A DNA stretch of 38,870 nt, from positions 1-38,870 of the forward strand of contig ADNK01002051.1 in NCBI GenBank assembly GCA_000320545.1, written 5' to 3'. A program made the translations under genes and the position numbers. The stretch comes from Bigelowiella natans CCMP2755 (taxonomy: Eukaryota > Cercozoa > Chlorarachniophyceae). Below the pieces are notes generated by a model. That model searched no databases, was not told the origin of the DNA, and saw only the letters and a program-made list of their open reading frames with translations. This document shows positions 1-12,317 of the stretch, in pieces. Position 1 is the first letter of the stretch. Every line of letters begins with the position of its first letter.

Positions 1-48
<48 letters not shown>

Positions 49-66
49 CTCTCTCTCTCTCTCTCT

Positions 67-133
<67 letters not shown>
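1..133. repeat. (TC)n then (TA)n microsatellite
   Basis: A (TC)n tract broken once by ATATAT is followed by about 65 bases of (TA)n at the window edge. It may lie in an intron of the minus-strand gene that runs off the left side. Confidence 0.95.
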
Positions 134-135
<2 letters not shown>

Positions 136-148
136 GTCTGTGCGTGTC

Positions 149-577
149 TTATCGTTCAAAGAGGAGCACGACTCGGCTCGAGACATCTTCCTGATGCCAT
201 AACCGACCATTGCCTGACGTTGGGGGCCGCTGCCAGCTATCGAATCCTGCTCTCCAGCCATCTGAAGCAGCGCGTTGTGCAAGCTGTGTATATGACGCCT
301 CGTTTTGTTCGTCGTCTGTTGGCAATGCCCCCCCCCCTCTGCGTCTCCATCCCCGGTATCTTCCGCTCTCATTCCCGCGGTCGTCGTCCTGAGCATTCGT
401 TTGAACGCGTCTACGAGCTTCTGCCGTGTCGTGCGAGCAACGGCAATGCTGAGGGTATCGACGTCGGATGCCCATGGGAGAAGGGGCGGCAGCGACGCTG
501 TAGTCGGCAGCTAATGAATAATCAAAATTCGTCGTTGTGACATATATCAACAGTGTTTCATTCTTTCTTCCACGGGA

Positions 578-628
<51 letters not shown>

Positions 629-1080
629 GCTATGATTTTCGATGATCCCTTCCGCCTTCCCCCTTTCTCCTACCCCGCTATGTCCTGCTTGCATTTTCGG
701 TAGCAAGCTTGAATTCAGCACCAACGCCACGCTCTGTGCATTGAGAGCAGCCATACTAGTACCTGCGATAAGCGCTCTCTGGCGGCCTCCAGTAGTCCTT
801 TAATTCCCAGATGTGTTGGTGGTAGGAGAGATCGCTTCTTCGCCGAGGATGACGGAGCTCCAGCCGATTGAGAGGAGGAGGAGGAGGAGGAGGAGGAGGA
901 GGAGGAGGAGGAGACCTTCTTTCTCTTGACCCCCAGACCCCTCTTCTCTCCTTCACCTTGATCGCCATACAGATGGTCTAACGCAATGTCGTTTCCTAGG
1001 GAAAACAGGACTATTTTCAGGGATGCTGGGATTACTGAACAAAATGAAGTGAATTACCGGGGACATGCAAGCTATCAGAA

Positions 1081-1113
<33 letters not shown>

Positions 1114-1447
1114 CTCGATCGCTATCTGTTTCCCCTCTGCATCATTCAATCGTCCAACCAACTCTCCTGCCCCCTTTAATATCTTTCCTCCCCTCCCAAT
1201 CTAATCTACAATGGTGGGGTACCGGAGTCTCGAGGGCGCGGAGCTGGCGTTAGGTTACTGAGAAGCAACTTCGAGGGCCATTTGAGGATGGGGGTGTCGC
1301 AGATCAATTCCGAGAGCACGTGTGGAGGGACCATTGCCGTGCCGTTGTTACCTGTGGAATCAATAGGGATGCCTTATGCCATAACAACTTAATGTAGTAA
1401 TATGTGCACATCTATATATGTTTCTTACACAAAGACATTTAACACAA

Positions 1448-1503
<56 letters not shown>

Positions 1504-2832
1504 CACATGTTTGTACATAACTTTAATTATTTGACACGTACATGTATATATACATATATGAATTTGTAGTTAGAGAAGGGACAGACGTGATGGCGAGCAT
1601 CCCTCCAATATAGAGCGAAAGCTCGAGGCGTTGAGCCATTGTGAGTTGGAAAGAATGGAGCGCAAGACCTACAAATGAGGTCATTGCGTGAATGAGTAAA
1701 ACCTCTCTCTTCGGTCGTGTATAAGTACAAAGAAAGTAATCATTCAAGGGGAGTATTTATTTAGCATAGCTCGCACGATCCACCAGCCTACACACCAGCT
1801 GCCTCGTCTTCTTGAGCTGCTCGCAGGTTAAGGGTTGGCTGTTGTGGAGATCATTCCCATCTTCGCAACCATCATAGTCACCATGCCTCTCCGGATTTTG
1901 CAACTCAGCCAATCTACAAAGTACATTCACACACAGCAGCGCACAGTATTATACGATCGCCAGCAGCAAACACCTGCGCGGTGCAGGAATATGCGAGAAT
2001 AGTTGTCTTGCAAACCGTCGATCCAAGACTGCCATGAGCTCTGGAGTCTTTGCTGCGGAGAGCACCTCCTTTCAAAATTTGATTAATACGAATTAGAAAA
2101 TGAGAACAAAGAGTAACACCTGTCTCACGTATGGGTAAGGCTAAAAAACCTGCTCGATTTGTCTGGCAAGCTCCATAGTCTTATCAAACGTATGCAAGTT
2201 GAGCCTATACACCGGCTCATTCCTCCCGAGAAACCTTCCCACCATTATCCATCTCCTAAGCATGGCATCCGTTGCCCCAGCCGAGGGTGGGAGCGACTTC
2301 ATGTCAGGAAGGAGGGGCGGCGGCTCGGGACCGCGCTCGTGCAGGAAGGATCGGCTAATCCTAGTCTATTTTAAGCAAATATGGGACATAAAGGCATGTC
2401 GCAGGCTAATATTCGGACGGGTAAAGCTTATCTTATTCTGGGAGAATTTGTCACAGGATTTGGAGGACACTTTCATACTGCGACCCGGGCATCGCTGGGT
2501 GTGGGTGGTACGAATCCTGCCACGTGCGGCGCCCAAAGGACTCAATTCCAGCTGCAATGGGCAACTATTTTGTGTCGTTCTAAAAAAAGGGATAACACTC
2601 CGATATTTTAGACAAATCAATCTCGCTCCTCCAGTCTGAATGGGAGGTTTGTAACGGCGCCGAAACTGATGTTGCAGGCCAATTTCTTTCAGGTTTGGCT
2701 ATGTAAGGTTGACGCACCATCGAAAATGGATACATTGAGCTGTTGACCAATCTTGAATCTGCGGTCGTGTCGGCCCCGAGTCATTTCCCCCACCCGGCTC
2801 CTTTGCAAGAGCCCAGCACCTGGGTACGCCAT
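149..2832 (-). CDS. Unrecognised multi-exon protein, partial
   Basis: Exons that join in phase on the minus strand: 2150-2302 or further upstream, 1974-2068, 1792-1913, 1259-1351, 763-977, and 420 down towards the left edge. The reading is protein-like, for example EVLSAAKTPELMAVLDRR, LLEAARERLSQKLVDAFKRM and HSLHNALLQMAGEQDSIAG. The exon at 763-977 carries an in-frame poly-Ser run encoded by a (TCC)n microsatellite. The start is uncertain: an ATG at 2302 opens MKSLPPSAGATD, but a separate minus exon with an ATG at 2832 (MAYPGAGLLQRSR) may be the true first exon. If the donor near 1791 is not used, the frame stops at 1757 and the left-hand exons belong to a second gene. I do not recognise a family. 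It is predicted soluble, basic and helical. The 3' end is not resolved because the frame runs open into (TA)n. Confidence 0.6.
581..623. repeat. (CT)n microsatellite
   Basis: A pure CT run inside the proposed intron between exons 763-977 and 420-downward of the left-hand minus-strand gene. Confidence 0.95.
1080..1110. repeat. (TG)n microsatellite
   Basis: A pure TG run inside the proposed intron 978-1258 of the left-hand minus-strand gene. Confidence 0.95.
1447..1499. repeat. Compound (CA)n(TA)n microsatellite
   Basis: A CA tract passes directly into a TA tract, inside the proposed intron 1352-1791 of the left-hand minus-strand gene. Confidence 0.95.
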
Positions 2833-2984
2833 CAAAACACAAAGCCATAAACAGTTTGAATGCACGCATTGAATCTTGAAGTGCAGAAAAGCAGGCGAAT
2901 GAGCGCCTACGCTCTACCTACCACTTCAGGGAACTGTCGCTAATTCCATGAATCCAAAATGTAATTTTCTTTAAATTTTCAGGA

Positions 2985-4109
2985 ATGCTGCCGTGGCATG
3001 CGATGAAGCTTTTCCTCCTGGCCCTCGCACCGGTCTTGGTGAATTCTGCGTACACTTATGGGATCCAAAATGGGGCTTTGCAGACGAACGTCGCTTCAAC
3101 CGGCACCGGCGGCTCATGTGCAGGTAATCCAGTTAAATCGACCACTTAGTCGGCAATATTACTTAATATTACGGGATATTTACCTGCAGAGCATCCCTAC
3201 AAGATGGGTGTTGCTTGCATTTTTTCGTATGCTGAGGACATTGTACAAGCGTTGAAACGCCAATAGATACAATGCCACGCATGCAAAAAGATAATGCAAA
3301 CTCTGGCACACAAGAAACCTCATACACGTGCGCACTCATCACAGGTACAAGCTCCGGTGAGTACGAGTGCGAAGGCATGAACAAGTACATCACGTGGACG
3401 AAAAACTTTGGAACCTCCGATTTCATCGTAGAAAGCACTTTCTCCGTATCGAAGATTGAGGCTACTGGCCTGGGGTTCGAGTTTGTCACAGCTCCAGGTA
3501 TCAGGACGACACACATTCAATTGTTTTCACAATCTGTGTCCTTCTACCTCTATGCGTGCGTGCGTGCGTGCTTGTGTAGCGTTGTGGATATTCTATTTTT
3601 ACAAACTTACAAACTTTTCTGTTCAAGGCGTCGATCGGCTCGGGCTCGATGGAGATGCCGGGGGGCCACCATATAAATTCTTCTACGAGGGAGGTCATTT
3701 CCAACGAGAAGAATAGAGACGGGAGGAGGATGGGATTCCAGATTTCTAATCTTCTACTCTACATTGTGCCTGAAAACGTAAATGTTGCAGATAATTGGGG
3801 GGGCAACCGAGTTCTGGGAATAACCTCCCTGCGCCCCAACGTCGATTACACGCTTCGAGTCGTGAGGACATCGGTAAAAGCAATTAAACAAACCAATCTA
3901 TACTTCGATGAGATACTCATCCAGAAAATATATCATTTGCCTTCCGTACGACCGGTCATCCTGATTCTCTGCTATCGCCCTCTCAAAACATCTCAGGGGA
4001 AAATCTCTGCATACATCGATGGCGCGCCCATCTATGGAATGCAGGATCTCCTGCTCGACATTGCTATAACAAAGGTGGGTGTACGTTTTGTAGTAGTAGC
4101 AGCAGTAGC

Positions 4110-4140
<31 letters not shown>

Positions 4141-4719
4141 AATAGAAGATGCTGTACTCGAAGCCGGGGTAGCTTACCAGCGGCACATGCATACATCATT
4201 GGATGGCGTACGTGCAAGTAATCATTCCTCTTCCAATCAGGTGCAATGGCGGCCTTGGCGCAACAAGATCAAAGTGAAATCGCTCTATGAGTTAGTCGCA
4301 GACTCTCCAACCTCATCCCCTACACGGGGACCCACACAGTCAGCGACGGGTACTGCAAAAATTGATGCTTTCACGCGCATAGTTAAAAACAAGGGGCACA
4401 TATTTGACTTCACATAGTAGCCACTAGCATACGCGTGGATTCTGCACTGAGTCCCCTATCTTTGCCTCCCTCCCCTCCTCCCTCCCTCTCCCATCCATTT
4501 CACACAATTTAATCATCTTCTGGGTGTTCTTTTCTAAGGCCCATTGGTCTCCTGTGAGTGCTCGACTCCTAATGTCGGCATGGCGGGGCAGAACCGCTAC
4601 TCCTGTTCCGATGGAACCGTCGCGTAAGTTATTCACATGCGCACGCCTCACTCTCCTTCTCCCCCCCCCCCCACCGAACTTAGTCCCCCCCTTATCGGAA
4701 CATCAGTAGGCTAGATATA

Positions 4720-4761
<42 letters not shown>

Positions 4762-5260
4762 AATTACATATGTGTTTAGATTCTGCCCTTCGGACGAGTA
4801 CTGTTACGCTACAAGGAAGTTTCCAAAGAATATGTTACAGCTAGGCTGTCGCAAGGCCACGCAGCCCGTGCGTTATGTGACCTGCAACTTCACGTCCTCC
4901 GATTCGGTACTAAATAGGAGTTGTATGCTAGTAAATGATAGCGAATATGGCCTTCTGTGGCGCATGGAAAAAACAGTTATCAGATCATTTTCCCTCGCGA
5001 ATACGACAACCAGCACTTCCAAGTGCACATAAAATCACCAAGGCATTCTGTGATCTCACGAACTCATCATCATATTGCAATGTTTGCTCGTCTCTCCTCT
5101 TTACGGCGAAGGTGACGAACTTGTACCTGAACGGCATCTCCAATTCCGTGCCACCCAGTGGAAGCTTCCGATTCTCAACCATCAACCACGTGGAGAACAA
5201 GATTGGGGTGAGGGAGAGAGATAGTGAATAATGGCAACGACATAGACATGGAGATTAAGA

Positions 5261-5295
<35 letters not shown>

Positions 5296-5831
5296 GTTTA
5301 TATATTACGCAATATTTGTCGTATCCCGTGCGTCCTTCAACGCCGGGGTGCAAAAACTAATAGCAGACGTATACATGAACATGCGTGCACATGACAGTGC
5401 AGGTTCTCCATATCGAGCCAAGCCATTACGAAATCATGAAAATCCATTCCCTTCTCCCCCCCACCCCTCTGTTTTCTCCAGTTCATCGTCAAGGCAGCTG
5501 CTCCCGCGCCATCGTGCGCGCAAGCGGGATTCGCTATGTTTTGCTATTCGGCTGGGGATATGGCGTGGAATCAGTTTGCTACGGGTCTCACTGCGGGAGA
5601 ATGGTGCGTTCCAATGTCTGAGTCCTCCTAGTTCCCCGTGTTATCTAGATTAAACAATACGGCCGAGGCCTCCCTCCTTCTCTGGCAATGGCGCCCAACG
5701 GCTTCATGATGGTGCTGCCATTGCTTTCAGGTTGACCTATTCTTCCCCGACGAGTACTGTCCCAAGCGCAGACTGGGCCACTCTCTTTGGTAATATACTT
5801 ACACTATACTTGTATACACACACACACACAA

Positions 5832-5872
<41 letters not shown>

Positions 5873-7442
5873 AAAATCTCACGATGTCCAAATCATGACG
5901 TGTTAAATAATCCGGTGCTTGAAGCTACTCAAGAGCAGTAAAGCACGCAATAGCATGCTTCACAGTATGGTTTGGGGGAAAACATCCCACTGAGATTTCT
6001 CCTATCCTGCTGCCCTCATTTCAACCCCACCATCCTACAGCATCGACCAGCAACTTCGCAGCGCCGTGTGCCTCCAGCAAGGCGTTCCCTCTACCAGGCC
6101 AACCGGGCGCGTCCAAAGCCATCTGGAGTAAGCTACGACACCAACAATCGAAAACATTAGAAACAGACGAAAAAGTAGTAGTAGTAGAAGAAGAAGAAGA
6201 AGAAGAAGAAGAGGAGCACGCACGTACAGAAACTCACATGATCTTTGCGATTTTCTGGGAATGTTTGGAGGGTGAGGGATAGACCCCTCGGCCGATCGTG
6301 AAAAATAGCTTTTCGTAAATTATTGGTTTTAAGAGCGAATGAGCACTTCACCACACGTCGTGTCATTGATGCTCCTCCAAGAAGAGGCAGTCCTTCATGC
6401 GTTGTCTTTATAGATCCGGACGGGCACCAATACGCCTACTTCATGGCGCGGAGAGCTTTCTCTTCGGTAATCTCTCCCATCAAAATAGAATAATGAATGA
6501 CATGTATCTATTTCGAGGACGTGATGATTTACCAGCATTTCCCCCTTATTGATTTGTGTGACCCCCCCCCCTTATCTCTATCACTAAAGCTTGCTCCAAC
6601 TGCAACCGTGAATCCGACTGCTACTCCTACAACTTACGTCGCTCCTAGTTGCGGTAGTGGAGGATCGAGGAGAAGGGAAGGAAGGGGGTGGGGAGGAGAG
6701 GAGTGGATAGAAATAGAGGGAGCTGTGAGCTTGAGGATTTTCCTTTTGTCATTAAAATGTCGGTTCTGCAAGAAACCACCCACATCATCACCATCATCAT
6801 CATCATCATCTTCTTCTTCTTCATCATCATCATAGGTATTCGGCACATGGGCGCTAGTGGAAACACAATCAAGACTACCACTGAGGCCAACGAATGCGCT
6901 TGCCAGCAAGAATGCTACATCACCCAAGGGTAGTAGTACCTGTCCGCTCCGCGCTCGATCGATGCGCGCAACGTGCTTATTTTGTTGGCGGTTTTGCTTT
7001 TCCAATATTTTTTCGTCGTCGGTTTCCGGCCATTGCTGCCAATCGTTTATGCGTATTTTTTTTGTGATGCTAAGGTGCGAGGCCTGGCAGTTCATGACCA
7101 GCGGGGCTGATGCCGGAAAGTGCTACCTGAAGGACAACTGGGATCTGTAAGTCACTCGCCAGCAATGCGACGTATATTTTAAATGATTGATGTCAATGTC
7201 AAATGCAATTGGTATGTATTTACATGTGTTTTATAATTGTTTATCTATGTGCGTGTGTGTGTGTGTATTCGGACTCTAGGTTTTCCTACGAGTTCTCCAT
7301 CGCTGGGAGGAGGAGCCATATCACCCCCGGAACCGTGACGCTGAGCAACTACGTTTTTGAGGGAGGATACTGGGCGCAAGTCGAAGAGTCAGATCACCAT
7401 CCACAACACATAAAATCTCCTCTTCACCCCCCCCCCCCCCCT

Positions 7443-7499
<57 letters not shown>

Positions 7500-8406
7500 T
7501 GAATTTTCATCTCCATTCCTGCTAAATTGCTCTCCACCACTTAGGTATAAGGAGTCAGGATGCCCCCCCGTCGCGTCCAAGCTTGTTCGGAAGAGCTACT
7601 GGCGCAAGGACGTGTGCTACCTCGATCCCGACGCGCAGAAAAAATCGTTTAAATTTACCACGGCCGGCATGCAGTTCTTCTCGGACGAGTTGTGCGTGCA
7701 GCCGCTTGGCCTCCTGCAGACCTTCACGGCGAACAAATGTGTCGGCGACGTGCATGTAGCGCAGAAGGTATTCAAGATGATCGATTGGAGCGTCCACGAG
7801 GTCGACGACAGCACTAATACCTTCCTCCGCAAGGTTGTACCTCGTATAGCAGTGGCAGCATAATTCGCCGTTTTTGCCATCTTTTCGTCTCCCACCGTCG
7901 TTTGCAGTCGCCGACGTCGAAACCACGGGCATCTTCCATTCCTCTCCCGCGCAATCTGCAGCTCGCCATTCGTGCACCATCGTCGTCATCTTTTATCTCA
8001 TTATTATCATCATCATCATCTTCATCATCAGGTTTTCGTTCCCGGGTACCGTTTTGTGGGGTGTGCGGGGCCATACCACGTAGAGCAGTGGCCAAAGGCT
8101 GACTGCCTCATCGACAAGCACAACAAAGACGTCTGGCGTAAGGAAACCTGTCTGAACAATATCCAGCGCAAAAGACAAGATTATCGTGATTCCTCATGCA
8201 CGGTAGTGAAGGACCACGAGCCGACACTCGTCTCGCGGCTCAATCGGTGCCGCCAAGAGGGGCCTGACCATCTGCACTATTGGGACTTTGGCTGCGGGTT
8301 TATGCATCAAGAGTATGTCAGGCCGCACGCGCGCGACATGGCGTTCCACGGGGAGATGCAGCAGTGTGTCCATCACCCGCACCGAGAGAAGCACTGCCTA
8401 CAGTAA
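2985..8406 (+). CDS. Secreted ConA/LamG-like and PAN/Apple-like protein
   Basis: Nineteen exons close in phase to 756 residues: 2985-3123, 3345-3497, 3628-3693, 3791-3873, 3997-4074, 4241-4349, 4539-4623, 4780-4906, 5112-5207, 5482-5603, 5731-5789, 6041-6127, 6387-6466, 6590-6653, 6836-6929, 7075-7146, 7280-7379, 7552-7833, 8032-8406. A signal peptide (MKLFLLALAPVLVNSA) opens it. Residues about 47-200 read as a concanavalin/laminin-G-type sandwich (YTLRVVRTSGKISAYIDG). A Cys-rich module follows (CECSTPNVGMAGQ, CPSDEYCYATRKF), then a Pro/Thr linker (TATVNPTATPTTY). Next comes a PAN/Apple-like module (ECACQQECYITQG, CEAWQFMTS, GKCYLK) and a 200-residue Cys-rich tail. Several introns are built around microsatellites. 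The exact acceptors at 6387 and 7552 are my choice to keep phase. The likely role is extracellular or cell-surface binding of sugar or protein. No enzyme motif is visible. Confidence 0.8.
4720..4757. repeat. (TA)n microsatellite in intron 7
   Basis: A TA run lies just upstream of the acceptor of the exon beginning at 4780, in the PAN/Apple-type gene. Confidence 0.95.
5262..5293. repeat. (AC)n microsatellite in intron 9
   Basis: An AC run inside the intron 5208-5481 of the PAN/Apple-type gene. Confidence 0.95.
5817..5868. repeat. (AC)n and (TA)n microsatellites in intron 11
   Basis: A short AC run then a TA run inside the intron after exon 5731-5789. Confidence 0.95.
6781..6834. repeat. (ATC)n/(TTC)n tract at a 3' splice site
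   Basis: CAT/CTT triplets run up to the acceptor of the exon beginning at 6836. The tract takes the place of the usual polypyrimidine tract. The exon beginning at 8032 has the same arrangement. Confidence 0.9.
7427..7501. repeat. Compound C-run, (CT)n, (GT)n tract in intron 17
   Basis: Poly-C, then (CT)n, then (GT)n in the transcribed sense, filling most of the intron between exons 7280-7379 and 7552-7833. Confidence 0.95.
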
Positions 8407-9649
8407 AAACCACGGCTATAGCAGCAGCCGTGAACGAGGAGTAATACTTCCAAGAAAGAAGCGATTGTGAGAGGAAGCATAGTATAGAGAGGACCGGCTG
8501 TGCCCGGCAAACAACAGCAACACAAACAACAACTACAATGGCGAATGATTCGTATCGGACGGAGAATCATCCGCTGTGGATCCTGCAGTAGTTTTGGGGA
8601 TCCCCCACCCTTGGTTATGTTATATTCTGAGGTTGCAGCGACGATGGACGACCAATCGTCCCAATTACTATTTGTTACGACAGCACAGCACCCCGTTGGC
8701 GTAGCCCACCGGCCCACAGTAGTTAAACAGCTGACGAGGCCGTGTGAGTAAGCGATGTGCATGCGTGCGTGGTGTCAATTTGATCATTCTAAACGATGAA
8801 TAATGCAGAACGTCTGTACGTGCTGGCTACTGTCAATGGCAGAAGTTATAAATGTGCAGATTGCATGCGTTCACGTTGCGCTAGGTGCGATGTGTGTGAC
8901 AAGCACGCACTGCATGCGGTCAGAAAGTGCAAGCCGGACAGTTGTCACTCGCGATTTTTGGCTTGCACGCAATAATGCTACATACACATATACATTGGCG
9001 TGACACAACTAACGTTGCGGATTGAACGCATGCACGCACACGCACGCACAGATTTGCGCAGCCAAAGAATCGCTGGATTGGTGGTGCCATCCGCTATCGT
9101 AGTCCAAGCTTTCATTTGTAGCTTCAATTCGTTTCAATATATCAATCTAGTCAATGACCTCGCTCGCGATCAATGCGTCGTCCACGGCAACGCAAATAAA
9201 GCACACGTTTGCATTGCATACTGCCGCGCGAGATGACAAGCAATTGAAGTATATAGAAGACAAGGACGCGGGTCACAGATACGATTAACGGAACAATGTC
9301 GGCAACAATGAACGTGACACACACTATGTACGATGCAGCTACGTGTGCTCAGCGCACGCGCCGCAATCACACATGCAATCGCTGAAGTTGAAGGCTAGGT
9401 GCTTGCGAATCGAAAACCGAGGTGCGCAGCCAAAGCCTATTCTAAGGCCGATGAAGAAATGCAACGTGAGAGAACAGGTACTCACATGACGTTGGTGACA
9501 AGTCATAGAGACACGTATATGTAACTCTTAAAATAGGTATATATACTAGTCTCTTTGAGGGCTATACTAGTTTGCCATGGCCACCAACTTCTTTGGACTG
9601 GCTTGACCATTCCGAGTCGGCCTTGAGTCGCAATCACAATGCATCATTC
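8407..9649. other. Convergent spacer, no gene seen
   Basis: This lies between two genes whose 3' ends face each other. Short open frames here lack codon-like composition. From about 8750 to 9380 the sequence is rich in GCATGC, TGCGTGC and CACGCA words, like the repeat islands further right. The shared retroelement-like motif was not found in it. Confidence 0.6.
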
Positions 9650-11891
9650 TCACAGCATCTCCAAGGCAGCCCCGAGAGACCATGCGGCCTCGTATTTAAC
9701 GCTGTCGATGTCGAACTTCTTTGCCATCTTGAAGCGGCCGTCTATCCTGAACCCTGCCGTGAGGAGCGCGTGAATGTAGCTCAGATCGAGACAGAAGTAG
9801 GGAGGGTCTTCCGGATGAATGGAACCGGCCTTCGTCGCGGTTTTGAGGTCGACGAGGCTCATGCTGCAGACTCTGGAAGCTGCCTTTGCAAGCTCATCGA
9901 CTGTCGCGACACCAATACCTTCATCTGGCTCGTACTCTCCTGCACCCGCCTGCTCTATCCTCTCGTAAAGGTACCTTTGAACATTGAAAACAATCGCATC
10001 AATTAACACGGGCTATCACCTTCAGAGATGCCGCCGTGGAGGCAAATAGCTGCGAGCGAGGTCGCAACATTGTTTCTTCTGAGTTTTTTTCCCATTTTTA
10101 GGGCCGTTGCCCGTGCTATCCTCGCTGCGTTGTGTAGTCAGTCCATGTGTGTTCATTTCATTCTTACGAGAGAAGGAAGAATTCCTTGGGTTTTCCCGGC
10201 TCGATCGCACCCCACTTGCCACCGAACGCGCATCCTTCCTCCACCTCGCAGGGCTTGTCCACATCCAGCGCCTTCACTGCCGCGGCCCTGCACTTGTCGA
10301 AATTCGAGCCCTCCCCCCCCGTCGCGTCGGCTTCCTCGTTGTTGTACTTGTACGTTTCCGCGGCGAATTGCGGCATGCAAGCCTTAGCAGCTCCCTCCTG
10401 CTTCAGCACGGCCTGAGTAATGGAACCGAAGGCAGGGGAAAGGCGGCGTACGAATGTTAATGAGAAATCATTATCAAAATAGTGAGTTGCCTGCGACAGG
10501 TACAGCAGGGACCATTGATATCGCTATAATATTTTGTACTGTTGTATGTGTGTGTGTGTGTGTGTGCGTGTCTCCCCGCATATGCGCGGGGGTTGTCGTT
10601 TGTTTGTCTTATATGCGGTAAGTGATGCGATGATGAAGAGGGGAGGAGGATGCGAGCCGGTGCACTACCATTCTGCCCGCCTTAAGGCCAAAGCCGAGGA
10701 AGCTATTGACATAGAGGTCGTACTTCTTCCCTTGCCACGAGGTAGCAGTGACGTATTCAGGGACTGCAGTAGCCTTGCCCTTCGCCTCCAGGGCTCGCAT
10801 CATCTGCACTGAGCCCCCTCCAAGATCAATGACTCCGACGGTTTTGCCCGCGGGAGCTCCGAGCTTCTTCGTCAGCATATTGACAGCTAGCCACGCAAAT
10901 TTGCCCTCGTCATCCCCCGACATGACTGAAACGGCGCTGTCGGCGAAGGGTTTGAAGCTATACTCTTTGCGGAGGAGGGAGCGCGACTCTTCCAGTAGCT
11001 GTAGATGAGAATAGATGGTCAGTTATTGGGGAGGGAGAGAGAGAAGGGGAGGGAGGGGGGCAGGAAACTATGATATTAGTTGTCCAGGTATAATAGGCAT
11101 AATGCAGATCTGGTTTCCCTAAGATGTCATTCCGAATTTCAGACGTAATCGGGAAGAAGCGTTCATGTATACCTCATCAGCGGCTGTGCCGGGAAGCATA
11201 CGCAAGCCTGCTGTCGCGCCGATCATGACCGGGGTCTTGGGCATCTCCGATTTAGGGATGATGTCGAGAGCATGTTTGAGCAAAGGCTTGAGACTGGCGG
11301 CACCCATAGCCGGTTCCTTCGCGTAAGAGCTGAGCCCTGGCTTCAGCTGCTCAAACAGCTCGTCTTTGAGTTCTACCTAAAGAAATGAGGTGGGTCGTTA
11401 TGGAGACGAGAGGGGGCATTGTGATGTCCTAATGCGTGGCACTAATCAAAACTCTTTTCCTCCCTTCCTTGCTCTATCTCTTACACCATCAATTAAGTAT
11501 TTATCAATAACACACACATACACACTAACTCTCCACACACACGTGTTTGGATAAACATTTTAATCATAGCACCACTGGTTCGGCACTTTTTTTGGTCGAT
11601 AAGCATTTGTAGATGGAAATATACTAATCGCACCCCTGAAAATCCAGCGTTGAATTGGTAAACGTGTATGCGCGAGCCGGTGGAGCCCGCATCAATGACG
11701 ACGGCGTAAGTTTTCTTGGGTATGTATTGATTCCAAGCGAAGAAGATCATGCCCATCACGATCAAGACCCCCGCCATCTTAATGAGGGATGCAGTGACAA
11801 TCCCCCCTCCCCTTGTTGGGCCTGGTACGGGAGGCTTCTTGCCAATCGTCCCGCGTTCGACGTCCTGGTGGTTCTTTTTGCGGTTGATCAT
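9650..11891 (-). CDS. GDA1/CD39-family apyrase (nucleoside di/triphosphatase)
   Basis: Five exons (11634-11891, 11173-11376, 10669-10998, 10168-10412, 9650-9974) close in phase to 453 residues. It hydrolyses NTP or NDP to NMP. Conserved regions are visible in order: ACR1 VVIDAGSTGSRIHVYQF, ACR2 KPGLSSYAKEP, ACR3 VMIGATAGLRML, the MSGDDEGKFAWLAVN block, ACR4 VGVIDLGGGSVQM, and the C-terminal FCLDLSYIHALLTAGF and AAWSLGAALEML of plant-type apyrases. One hydrophobic segment near residues 31-54 follows a basic, Pro-rich N terminus. This fits a type II membrane protein with a lumenal or extracellular catalytic domain, as in Golgi NDPases and ecto-apyrases. No second membrane segment is seen. The length matches the family. 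It is head-to-head with the gene beginning at 12318. Confidence 0.95.
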
Positions 11892-12317
11892 TTCCCTTCC
11901 ACACTGAATATTGATCTGGGGTGGAGGGAGAGGTTGTATTTATATGACCTGGGGGGGTGATGACATGCATTGGAATTCATAATAGATATATGGCGCAGCA
12001 CATACGATAGGTGAACACAGGAGAATCCCCCTTCGCCTGTATGGACATCGGTCGTCCCTCAGAGCTTCAGGGGAATGCGAGTGCCGCACCAATTCGACAC
12101 TTTAGAGCCGGTTTTATAACCGTATCGTGCGAAAGGTAACGTTCAGTCACTCTCACAAGTAAAAACGCAAGAAATAGCCAAGCGGGAGCACCCGTTACAA
12201 AGCGAGCGGGGGGGGGGAAATGCGACTGGATGACGTACGTACTCGGGAATCTGGATCTTCGCTGCTCCAGAGAAAACGGCAGTGTTTCCAGACGGTTTTT
12301 CACCTGCGACAACAAAA
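11892..12317. promoter_or_regulatory. Shared upstream region of two divergent genes
   Basis: About 425 bases separate the apyrase start codon from the likely start of the plus-strand gene. Both promoters must lie here unless the second gene begins further upstream. I saw no clear core element. Confidence 0.4.

Noticed and set aside
235-260. TCGAATCC words here and near 2510 suggesting a tRNA T-loop
   Set aside because: No acceptor stem, D-loop or anticodon arm could be found around them.
149-754. Frame containing a long Arg-Glu repeat
   Set aside because: The repeat is a translated (CT)n microsatellite. The part after it is a shadow of the better minus-strand exon frame.
3190-3254. Possible extra exon reading EHPYKMGVACIFSYAED
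   Set aside because: It has a fair acceptor but cannot join the next exon in phase. Skipping it gives a continuous frame.
4907-5032. Read-through continuation of exon 8 in the PAN/Apple-type gene
   Set aside because: It is open but ends in a stop. The donor at 4907 joins the next exon in phase with a better product.
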